64,000 nucleotides of DNA from Membranipora membranacea (lineage: Eukaryota > Bryozoa > Gymnolaemata > Cheilostomatida > Membraniporidae). Shown here one piece after another: positions 37,001 through 47,466 of this stretch. The position numbers and the translations under genes are program-made. The stretch spans positions 5,892,001 to 5,956,000 of the forward strand of contig OU612067.1 in the NCBI GenBank assembly GCA_914767715.1. The letters run 5' to 3'. The notes beneath the pieces are model-generated. The model made no database searches and was not told where the DNA came from. It saw nothing but the letters and a program-made list of their open reading frames with translations. Numbering within the stretch: the first letter of the stretch is position 1; each line of letters starts with the position of its first letter.

Positions 37001-37100
37001 AGAGCTTGCTAAGATGGACAGAGGGGCGGGTGCGTATACACCCCGATGTGTTACATGTAAAGCTCTGCTGACTGGTACTATTAAAGCTTTCTTAGGTTGA
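34021..37100 (+). CDS. Fused dual-RING IAP: BIR-BIR-BIR-RING-BIR-UBA-RING (851 aa)
   Basis: Exons 34021-35350, 35686-35757 and 35947-37100 join with phase-1 introns (1330+72+1154 bases, 851 codons plus stop). I chose the ATG at 34021; the frame is open to 33973, and atatatttag just before it could be an acceptor. BIR1: C129, C132, H149, C156. BIR2: C245, C248, H267, C274. BIR3: C361, C364, H381, C388. RING1 spans the last two exons (C449, C452, C465, H467, C470, C473, C482, C485) and is split at the family's usual place. The frame then continues without a stop through BIR4 (C630, C633, H650, C657), a UBA-like segment (702-746) and RING2 (C787, C790, C807, H809, C813, C816, C835, C838). The first part resembles the 3xBIR gene at 16987; the second resembles the 1xBIR-UBA-RING genes but keeps PCGH. 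Probable double E3 ligase. Confidence 0.85.
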
Positions 37101-37382
37101 CGAGCTAGTATATATTAACATTCAGACCGATCAATCATCTTATTTTTAATAATGCAGCATATTTCAATTTTTCTTTACTATCATGATTGTCTCTTGCGAT
37201 TCAAAACCAGACTAGTTAGCATTTTATGGTTTTTTATCATGGCTTATCATACTGCTTGCTTAATTCTTGTACTCTCTGTTGTACTAGCATAGAAAGCTTG
37301 TACTCGCATTTATATTGATATTTATTGAGTAGTGTCAGGAGGTGTCTTTCATAATAAGGAGTTCCGAACTGAGGACATTGAT

Positions 37383-37433
37383 TGCTTGATTGATTGATTG
37401 TGATTGATTAATTGATTGATTGATTTGACTTTT
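37383..37433 (+). repeat. TTGA microsatellite
   Basis: Imperfect tandem array of ttga/attg units. Confidence 0.6.
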
Positions 37434-37636
37434 TTCATAATTAATATGAGAGCAGATCACACTTTTTGGTCTGGCACACAGAAACCAAACACAAAGATAT
37501 TTGTATGCGTCTTATGGTCAATACATTTTGGAATGAAATTTACAACAGGCAAAAGTGTAACTTGTCTGTGGGAAGAAACTGATTATTAATTATCAATGTA
37601 AAATCCTATACACAGGTCAGTGACTGTGTATGGTAT

Positions 37637-37980
37637 TAGGTAAATTCGCGCCCTTGGTATCTATATTAAATAATCATTAATCATAATCATTTTCATGGGG
37701 AAAGCCAACTGAATAGATTTTATGATTAGGTATACGGTTTTTCTATATCAGCCAAATGAAACTTAGAATTATCTCCTCATTGGTAATAGGGAGACAACTT
37801 GAATTCAAGTTGGATTCAAGTTGTCTCCCTATTAACAATGAGGAGATAATTCTAAGTTTCATGTCAATATCATTGAAAAACCGTATACCTAATCATAAAA
37901 TCTATTCAGTTGGATTTCCCCATGAAAATGATTATAATTAATGATTATTTAATACACATACCAAGGGCCGAATTTACCTA
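37637..37980. mobile_element. Full-length foldback (MITE-like) element
   Basis: A 344-bp near-perfect palindrome with about 170-bp arms, centred near 37808 (gaattcaagttggattcaag), with ends taggtaaattcgcg and cgaatttaccta. No open frame of its own. Rearranged or nested copies lie at about 56527-57000 and 63266-63636. Confidence 0.85.
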
Positions 37981-38057
37981 TTAAAAATTGATTATTAATA
38001 ATCTATCTTTCACAAGTATACTATACTGCTCGATTGCCTGATATTTAGTTTGTTTTT

Positions 38058-38210
38058 TTCCCTACAGAAAGTCCAATGGAAAAACCCTACAGGGTTTACC
38101 ACTGGATCTTACACACTACCTTCAGGCACCTGTTAAATTTGATGCAAACTTGAAAGCATGGTTTTTCCCAGAAATCCCATGGAAAAGTTTCCAAGCATGA
38201 TTGATTGTCC
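38058..38210. repeat. Palindrome-rich element upstream of the decayed 3xBIR copy
   Basis: Matches 22785-22935 upstream of the intact 3xBIR gene and includes the palindrome AAACCCTACAGGGTTT. Its presence shows the decayed copy was duplicated with its 5' flank and later lost about 2 kb internally. Confidence 0.6.
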
Positions 38211-38297
38211 TAAGCCATGTGACTATGGATAGCCACATTGATGTGCTATCTGACATTGGTGGGTGTACTACAGCAGGTCAGAAGTTTATTGCACTAC

Positions 38298-39145
38298 CAA
38301 GCAGGATTTTACAATCCCCACGTCCTATGAATCGAGTACAGTGCATCTTTTGTTGGGGACTTGCAGAATTTGCAGGCTGTTGGTTTTTGCAGAGACTAAA
38401 TTGTGGCAATAACTGACCCTTTATTGGCATCTAAGGGATTGTCATTGTTTGGGCCATCAGAGAGAGATGAGCGGCCGCATCGTTTCCTTAGAACTCGTAA
38501 CATATCACCCATACAGTACCAAGTTCAATCGAATATAATCTGAAGTCAGAATGCCAGCAGTCATTCCTCGGTCATTGGTCATATGAAACTAGAACAACAC
38601 TAAGTGGGGCCCGGTTCTTCTCCACAGATTAGATTCTTGACGTAATGTTAAGGCGGTATGCTTCTTTTGTGTATTCATCCTTGCTGGAACTTCCGATCAT
38701 GCAATACAGCATGCTCGATGGTCACCTGATAAGAGACAAGGGGGAACTCTTCATCAAGAGAGTCAAGTTCAAAACAGCTTGCATGGGCAAGACAGTAACA
38801 GCTGTGGATCGATTATGCTCCTCCCCTTCCTGTCATTTCTCTGACTATCCAGACTTCGCTTCGAGAACACGCCGATTGAGTTCGTTTGATTTGTGCGGCC
38901 CTGAGAACAGGCTCCGCAGAGACACACAAGAAGCGCTGAGTGAAACTGGCATCTTTTGTGACGAAGATGGACAAATCAAATGTTTCTATTGCTCAACAAC
39001 GATTCGAGTAGAGCAACGAGAAAATGTTCTGAAGCATGGACACAACATGCTCAACCCTCTACAAGTTGCCGATTCCTGATTCAACAACGAGGATCCATAA
39101 CTCCAACCTCATCAGAACTTGGTTCTGCTGGAGGTAGTCAATAAG
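38298..39145 (+). pseudogene. Decayed 3xBIR IAP copy
   Basis: Nucleotide-level copy of 24972-25915. BIR1 is partly deleted (RVQCIFC remains, its His-Cys part is lost), BIR2 carries frameshifts and a deletion of about 13 bases before ataagagac, and BIR3 is almost intact in sequence but shifts frame near 39015. The frame is broken several times, so no full product is expected. It still carries a likely splice donor (ggag/gtagtc at about 39130) that the intact copy has lost. Confidence 0.9.
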
Positions 39146-42100
39146 GATGAAGAATCTAGTGATATGAGGTAAGTTGTCATCGCATTAGTCGGAAATCTGA
39201 ATTTGTTTGAATAAGATCAGGCATGTATGTGCGCCCTAAAGCAACATACCACACGGTGCAAGATTGCTGCCTCCTACAAAAAGAGAGGAGGACTCCTGAT
39301 GCTTGTAATCATCTGAAAATAAAGTCACCTGTCTCATAGACACACTCTATCAATTACTATTATTATGCATTGTAAAGTTAAGATAAAGGGGGCTAGAACT
39401 GCTGGTGGTATGATGTATTATGGTGCAGCCCAACTATTCTTCTGGGGGGGGGGGGGGATGCAGACAGCCAGCTAAAACTGTAACAGTAACATCTTTTGCT
39501 ATCTGTTTTAAGAAACTGTTGGTACCGATGGCTATTTGAAATGTTAGGCTCAATAATAAAATTATTAGTCTGTGGTTAAAGTTGAGTAAATCAACATTTT
39601 TTCTATAGATTTTAGTCCAGTTCGGTTGTATCATTGGGATCCACCAACTAGTTGATATTATTGAATTTTTATTTTTTATTCAGGTTTCTTGTCAACATGG
39701 AGACCTCACACTTACCCACTTTTCAGTGAGATTTTAACTATTCCTCTACAAATTCGTTTGGCTTCATTGCCGCAAGGAAGATGACTTCCTAGCATTACAT
39801 ATTCTCCAAGTTATGCGAGATACTCAATGTAAGGTCTGTTTTAAGGCCACCCAACACTGTTGTTGGAATAATTATTGGAGTATTATTAGTATTATTGATT
39901 CATATTCTTAGTTTATTGGAAGTTTACTTACCCCCCCCCCCTCCTAACTACCCTCTTATTTACCTAACATTATATAGCTTCCCTTAACAAATGGCAGCAA
40001 AAAGGGATACAGAGTTCACCCTAAGATTGGGGTTGTCTGAACTTGAATTTCATGAAACAACCCTCACTTTCTTATCCCTTTGTATGACATTCTTGTTTTC
40101 ACATTAATCTGTTATTGTATTAGTTGGGCCAATGTTTTAATTTACAGGGTGCTGACAACATGCCTTCCACTTTATGTATTCCACTCAATCATTTACGCAA
40201 GCGAAGTATCAAATATTCATATCATGTAAAATAAATTGTTATGCGATTGACCATATTCTGTACATAGGGTAACAGTACTAAGCTCCATTTCAATGTTGCA
40301 GCCTTTTGGTTTTTGATGGATTGCACCACAACCACAACCACACTAGCCATGTTACAAGCCTCTTGCTAGTCCAAGTTTGGACACTAGTAGCTAACTGCAT
40401 AGATACATGATCACTAATTTTCTTATCTGGTTACAGGCATACACTTATAATCCTATTTACCATTACTGCATGTTTCTCTCATCATTTCTTTTTATACACT
40501 ATGTTGCAATTAACCTAAAAATCCCTGATAAATAAACATATTCTGTTCAAAGCTGTTCCTGTCACTTGAAATCTTCACATCACATCAATCTAGATTAAAA
40601 TGTCAGCAAAACAAATCATATATTATATTGAAATGCGGTATTTTTAATTTGGTTGATATTTTGTTGAGCGTTTATTGTCACTTTGTATGTCTGGTTAAAA
40701 TATTGTTCAAAATTGAATCCATGCAAAGTAAAATAAGATATCTATAGACTGATAATTGAGCACTGCTTCATGTTGTTCTATGCGGTATTCTAGACGCTGC
40801 ATAATACTAATACTAAGGATAAAAACATTAGGTAGTGGCACCAAAGGTTTGTTCAAGTAAATTAAATGTATAAAGGAACCACAGTGGCGTTGTATACACT
40901 TTTTTAAATTTGAAAAAGGAGAAGCACCAAAATGGAATTTTGATATGATAATGAGTAAACACTCAGTTTCACTGTGGCCTGACTATTTTCTGGGTGTTGG
41001 TGAAGAGATTTTACGCAGAGTGTTGACAGATTTACTCATCCTCAGAGAGTCCACAAGGTCGTCTCCATTCCTGGCCTCTGGCATGCATCCATTTATTAGC
41101 AACTGTAAAATATTGAACAATAATTAATTGAACTATTTTAACACTTTGAATGGCTCAAATTCTGTCAGGTTGCTGGAAGTGGACAGAGTATGAGCACCAG
41201 GTTTTTTAGTGAACTCATAATTTGTGTTAAAACAGTTAGTCGATTGGAGCACACGATCAGGGAAACTACCATGGCAGTCCTTCCCTGGCTGGGTAGAAAG
41301 GAAGCGGTGTTGGTACTGTGCAGCATCAGCCTTAAATCTTAATGTCATTCAACCCTCGTCGGAGGAAGTCGGATATACGATATAAATAAACTATGCTCAA
41401 GCTTGCCTAGCCCTCTCATCACGACCACATAAGGAGGTTGGATATGGGTCTGCTCAAGGAGTTAGAGACTCTAACTCCTTGGTCTGTTTTACTATCCCAG
41501 TTGACCACTACAAAGCCTGATCGCAGAAGAGAAGTTACCTACCCCATTTAGAGCCAGCTAAAACAGGACAGCCAGCATGTCGAGTCAAGGGATCTCCTTC
41601 ACCATTCTTTTTGAGATTCCACCAGAAAGCAGCAGTACCCTGTAAACAGGAAGGAAAAGGGAATCATATCTCTGATACACCGATATCCTATTTAACCTCA
41701 AACCGTTGAATATTTGGACTAACTGTTTACTTCAACAGTAACAATAGGATCAAGATAGGAAAGACACATTTACTCCTAGCTACTACCATTGCTTACATAT
41801 AAAAAAACCAACTGTTAATACTCGATTGCGCCATTCATGAAGTTCCATTGGAAACCCAAAGATATTTCAATGAATTTATCAATGTTTCATTTTGTTAAAC
41901 TCAACCATGGGGATTCTTGGGAACTGTAAGTTGTGTTGAATTGATATGCAGTTGAACTTGTACAGAACTGGAATAGCAACAAACCTTTTTGGGAGATATT
42001 TTGACTCCTATTTCTGTGAATACAGTGAGTCCACCAGCTGCCACATCTGAGAACTGTAAACATAACATTCAGGGTGGTAAGCCTCACCATCATTATACGC

Positions 42101-42700
42101 AGCATGACACAAAATCAGCAATTTCAGTATACCCCTTTCGCTTCCAAATTTTGGAGACAAAAGTGAAATTTAAAATAAACAAACAAAATCAGAACTGTAT
42201 ATGTTAAGATGAGGGAACTAGTTGTTATCGGGTAAGCGAGGGCAGGGTAGATACGTGTTGAGAAACATACTCCCAAATGGTAGAGCCAAAAAGAAGCTTT
42301 TCTTGAACCATATCCGTATGTAATAACCATAGAGTTATTATATATATAAAAAGTCTATGGTAATAACCCTCAAGGAGTGTCAAAATTTGATACGGACTGC
42401 AAGCAATTCCTTTTTCGGATTCCGTTCTATGTGTACTGGCTGTTTTATGGATCGGTCATTTGCTAACGGCTCATCAATGAATATCAACAAATTAGGTAGG
42501 TCAACTCACATAGAATATCCATGGAGCTATTCTGTTTCCTCGCGATGCCTCAAACTGATGCCGATCTGTACTCTTAAAGAATAATCACAACTATAACATC
42601 AATCAACAAATCTATATCAAGTTTGATCCAATAAGTTGGCATCTCGGATGGCCTACTGGTACGTCGCCAGCGACTCAAAGGGCAGCAATTCCAAAAATGG
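38298..42700 (+). repeat. Segmental duplication B (copy 2)
   Basis: Same order of landmarks as 24972-28650, with added sequence mainly after 41050. It abuts the start of duplicon A copy 2 at about 42709. Apart from the IAP pseudogene I see no coding sequence. Confidence 0.85.
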
Positions 42701-42788
42701 GAAAAGAAGTAAGGTTCTTGTCAGGCGCTGATTTGCGTTTAACATTATTATACATATCATCGTAAACCTATTTGGTCAGTGCAATAGG

Positions 42789-43019
42789 CTCCTACACCAG
42801 AGCCTGATCACCAGGGTATCCCATAGAGCCTCTGTACCAGGTCATCCCAGGGAGCCTGTGTACCAGGTCATCCCTGGGAGCCTGTGTACCAGGCCATCCC
42901 AGGGAGCCTGTGTACTAGGTCATCCCCGGGAGCCTGTGTACCAGGCCATCCCCGGGAGCCTGTGTGCCAGGCCATCCCCGGGAGCCTGTGTACCAGGCCA
43001 TCCCAGGGAGCCTGTGTAT
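42789..43019 (+). repeat. 26-bp minisatellite, expanded allele
   Basis: Seven units of 26 bp start at 42841, 42867, 42893, 42919, 42945, 42971 and 42997 (the last partial), each with gtcatcccagggagcctgtg or a close variant, preceded by degenerate copies. All frames stay open through it by virtue of the repeat, but this is not evidence of coding. Confidence 0.85.
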
Positions 43020-43906
43020 ACCCGGTTCAATGTACCCCGAGATTGTGATTTCCCCTGTTACTATTAATATTAAAGTTGAGCCTGTGTTTTGTCTGTTAGA
43101 GTTACCCCTCCTGCCGCCAGACCCAGACAGCTCTCCAATGAGAGCCGTAGACTGATGAACCAGTCTGTAGGTAAGAAAACTTGATAACCCACACAACTAA
43201 ACATTTAAGTGTGTCCGCTTACTCAGACTGCTACACTTTAATACTCAATCACCTGTTTCTGTTTGCACGAAATCCCTGCAGTTCTGTGGACACTTTACCT
43301 GTAAACTTATAAATGCATAATTGGTGATTACTACCTTTCTGTTTCGACTCTTGCAAGACAAGAATATTCAAACAAAGAGTTAACTCTTTAAGTCTTTAAC
43401 TCCTTGATTCAACGGAGTAGATTTTATTTTGAAAAAAGATAGAACTTGACTCGTAGAAGTAGGCTTTTTAGTCTGTCCAGTTCAGGTAACTTTTTCTTTG
43501 ATTAAACTAAATCAGGTGTGAGTCCATGATACATCGATAGGCCCCCTCTAGGGGTTCTTAACTCTCTCCGGACCCGGATATATGTATGTATAGTTTGAAT
43601 TTAAAAAAAACGCTGCACTTCTAAAGCTCGATAAGCTCACACTACCTGGCGATTTAATGAACTCTGCGGAGAGTTTTCATAGATTCATCTAATGATCCCT
43701 ATTTGTAGAGGTCCTAACAAAGCCAGTGTCTTTAAATTTTCAAATAATTGTTAAATCAGGGATTGAACAGACTCAAAGATTAACTGTAGCTGTCTTGACC
43801 CGTGTTTTGTTTCGGGTCTGGTAACATTGTAAGTTTCAATCTTATCTCTGCCTTTGTAGTCATTTCATTGCATGCATCATCTTTTGTTTCCTTGCTGTAA
43901 GAGTGT

Positions 43907-43948
43907 GGGCCGTCGGGCGAGGGGCAAAAGTCTGGGGGGCTCAGACTA
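43907..43948 (+). mobile_element. Short GC-rich insertion
   Basis: A block of about 42 bp with core gcgaggggcaaaagtctggg ending in ctcagacta, absent from the matching place in duplicon copy 1 (about 1111-1120). Confidence 0.65.
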
Positions 43949-45159
43949 GTTTGATAAGTAAGTCAGGTTTGTTATGTTCAGTCGTAACAAACCTTGCAGA
44001 CCCTAAACTTTTATGTACCAACATTTTTCACCTGGTAGTATTTTTTGCCTCGTTCTATTTTCGACTTGTTACATCTACATTTTGCTCAGATTTGTTTATG
44101 AGGCTTTTCATTAACCAATAGCTTTGCGTGATTAAAGTTTATTTTAGACTAGCCACTTGGTTAACCAGTTTGTTTCTATATAGACATGAAAATTTATTTT
44201 CTGGCAGCTTGTTAGGCGGCTATAATATGTACGTATGACTGGCTCACTGGTATATGTCATGGAAGGAAGGCAGCTCATGGTATAGAATACGACCAGTTTG
44301 ATACCTCAATACTATCAGTCTTGCCAAATAAAAATGTATATCTGCCTTTAACTGCTCACCATTATCTATTTTTTTCCAGATTTGCCCAGTCAAAATGGCG
44401 GGTCGGTTCGCAGTAGAAGTCGTAGTACGCTGAATTCTCAGTCCTTGTCGGAGTATGTCAACTGCTAACAATCTACTCTCGCTGTGCCTCTGCCACTCTG
44501 CTGCTGCCGGTTACTTATAATCACTGCTGACTAAAAGAACAGAGGTGACACTTATATAAACCAAAAGCTGTTCTTCTAGTAAAGATAGGCTGCATCAGCT
44601 TGCTAATAATATTAGCCATCCATTTACTTGCCGATGAATCCATGTGCAACAATCTTATACATCATTATCATTTTTACTTCTCTATATGAGACTTTTGTTA
44701 TGCTAGAAATTCAGACACCATTCCAGGTTAATACCCTTTTCTAATTTGCCAAAATGAAGACACTCTGTCATCTATAAGTTTACTCCACTGGAATGATACC
44801 CTTATCATTTTTGCCTCCCCCCCCTGACCATTTTGAGCTATAACATCTATAATACCACTGCTCATTAGAGTTGACACTTCATAGTATTCTTGAGCTGTAT
44901 GAGAGATAAGAAAAACAGTCAAAGAATGAACAAGAGCATAAACAACCAAATTTTGACTGCGTAATATTTTCCATTTATATAATACAATATCATAATATGC
45001 TGTTTCTTACCGCCTAGAAGATGTCACTAAAAATTTATACCTTTTTCCAACGGACTGCTATAACCAATAAAATGTTTATAAAGTTGGCCCAATGTAATTT
45101 AACTAACTGCGCAGTGCATATTGGTAAATGAATACCTAGTCTAAGACCAAGGTCAACTT

Positions 45160-45650
45160 AGGTCCATTGCTTCATTCTGCGCATGCTCAGCTCTGGGCAT
45201 GAGCTGATCTCTGCAAAATTGAGTCTCGGAATTCCGAAGCCATCTGATTGGCTACCTGCTCTGGTGGCATGCTCCCCAATGCGTGCGGAATTGTTAATAA
45301 TAGTTATCCTCTCTTGTCACTATTAGCTGATTTTGATTGACAGTTCATGCAGGGGATATCCCATTTCCCCTTTCCAAAGTTGCAATCAGAACCCAAACTA
45401 AACTCATTGTTCTTGCACATGCGCAAATTCAAGCCACGCATGATGCATACTTAGCCTTACGACACCTGCTTTGTGGTAATGATAGCCTAGTTTATCAGTG
45501 ATCTACATGCCCAGTCAGATCACGAGAGTCAGTATGCCATTGCTTTCTTATTTAAATATTTGTTGACTTGATCCCTCAGTAACAAGCAATGTTGCTATAG
45601 AATTCCTTTAAAAACTTAATCCCCGAAAACAAACAAGAGTAAGTAAATGT
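45160..45650. other. Copy-2-specific insertion with NRF1-like sites
   Basis: About 0.48 kb absent from duplicon copy 1 (expected near 2340). It holds TGCGCATGC at 45178-45186, a second catgcgcaa near 45419 and an ATTGG box. It could be an element or sequence deleted from copy 1; no gene is visible. Confidence 0.45.
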
Positions 45651-46476
45651 GCAGTCTCCACCCAACAGTTTTCACATTCATATAGGAAGGTCTAGATTGG
45701 GTAGATATTTTGATAGGTTGGGAGACTTGGTTCATAGGTATACCCTCTCCACCCCAATAATAAGGTATGCCAATTCAGTCACAGATGCATCGCATCAGCA
45801 TCGAATTGCATCAGCCCCAGTTTCAATATTAACCTTCCTTGCACTAAAGCCTGGGTTCCTAGACTAGTCGCTTCCCGGTCTTTTGTCTGCAAAGCTATGC
45901 TATGTGCCTGGATAAAATTCCACTGATACGATTCATCCAATTTACGTCATTGACAAGGTATTCCATTCCATTGACAACACACATTGTGCGCTTTGTCTAT
46001 GGAGTGTTCCACTGAATCACGCCATAAATTAACCAATAAGCTACCAGTATAAGCTGAAAGAGGAACAAAATATCATTAAGTCATGGGTTCAATGGAGGTT
46101 CAATGATGGTAATCCTAGGGGAATTGTACTATTATTAAAAACATTTTTATTAATCATTTTTGGCGACTTGAGAGCTTCCTGTGTAGCTTTTTTTTCATGA
46201 CAGTAATATGCAGAGCTGACTTAAAGTCAAAGGGTCATTTTGCAGAGTAAACTGATGGATTTGTTTTGTCATGATGATATCATACACATGTGTAATCCAA
46301 CTTGTTTAAATCCTGCGTGGCTCCCATTCTACTGGTGATTCGTGCTGGCACAGGAGGAGGCAATTTGGCTCATACTTGATCTAAAATTAGCCTGTTCTTT
46401 ATCAGTACTTGGTCTTCTTTACTACAATTATTTATTATTGTTAGAATGTTTCACATTTGATTTGACAAAGATCAAA

Positions 46477-46547
46477 GAACATTCTCGAACATTTCAGATC
46501 AGTTTTCGAAAACCACAGGGGAATCCCCTCTCAGAAAGGGAAATTCC
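46477..46547. promoter_or_regulatory. Heat-shock-like array plus kappaB-like sites
   Basis: Three exact GAA/TTC pentamers plus an imperfect fourth (46477-46494), GGGGAATCCCC (46518-46528) and a full kappaB consensus GGGAAATTCC (46538-46547). This is the counterpart of 3961-4023 in the other duplicon. Regulatory use is inferred. Confidence 0.5.
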
Positions 46548-46779
46548 TAGACCCTTATCAATTATATCATATAGCCATTCATTGGGTCGGGTGCCCACTT
46601 GCCTGTCTTTGTTTCTATGTTCAGCAATGTGAAGTACCCGTATTACAAGTTTATAGCAACAGTCATATACTAAACTGCTTCTGATCAGGTCGACTCCTTG
46701 TGCACTCTCTGTTTTACAGACGCTGCTTGTCTTGTACAAAGGTAACATTCAGTTATAGCTACAGCTACGTGAAAATGTT

Positions 46780-46880
46780 CGAACGGAATTTTGCTTCACA
46801 CAACTTCTTTTGCTTTCACATCATCCTACAAAAAAGATTTGCTTCCTGTAGTTCTGCTTGTTTCAGGAGCCACTGAGAAG
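46780..46880 (+). other. Putative 5' leader exon
   Basis: Counterpart of the leader exon at about 4300-4423. It ends cactgagaag with donor gttagc (46881). The acceptor tatttacag ends at 47347, upstream of the ATG at 47467. Confidence 0.45.
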
Positions 46881-47415
46881 GTTAGCAATCACTCTCACTC
46901 TTTTCCTTTAGTGGCCGTACAGAGATGAGACGTTTGTTCTGTGTCATGATTGTAAACACCTGACTTCTTGAGTTGGCATTGAAGGCCTCAGATAACTCTA
47001 TCAAAAAATGCTATGCTTTGCCAAATTAAACTGGCTATCATGAATAAAAGCGATTGGAAGCGATCAGTTTAATTGTTTAGCAATAATAGATAAGTCTCCA
47101 TTACATTTTTATGAGTTTTAATAGAGGGGTGAGTTTCTCTCTACATACATCAGATGTGAGCAGTGTCACATGACCCGCTGGTGTGTTGTTTTTGTATACA
47201 AAACACAAAATACCCATGTTTTATTGCTTGTCAGAATAGCCAAATACAATCGTATAGGACTCTGATAAAACGGAGTGAAGAAAAGTTGTTTTATCATTTT
47301 CATAACAACATGGTAACATTTATGATAATGCTTTCATGTATTTACAGACTTGATTGGACACAGAAACCCTCCTTTCATTCATCCTTATCGAATCTGACAT
47401 ATATCCCACGCCGGG

Positions 47416-47458
47416 TGGCCGTCGGGCGGTGGGCAAAAGTCTGGAGGGCTCGGACTAT
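47416..47458 (+). mobile_element. Short GC-rich insertion in a 5' leader
   Basis: Core gtgggcaaaagtctggaggg inserted just before atcatcagcc, so it sits in the untranslated leader 8 bases before the ATG of the IAP gene. The other duplicon reads straight through here (acattatcagcc). Confidence 0.65.
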
Positions 47459-47466
47459 CATCAGCC

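Noticed and set aside
42858-43196. Repetitive peptide encoded by the 26-bp array on either strand
   Set aside because: Open frames follow from the repeat itself and the short allele in the other duplicon does not maintain them.
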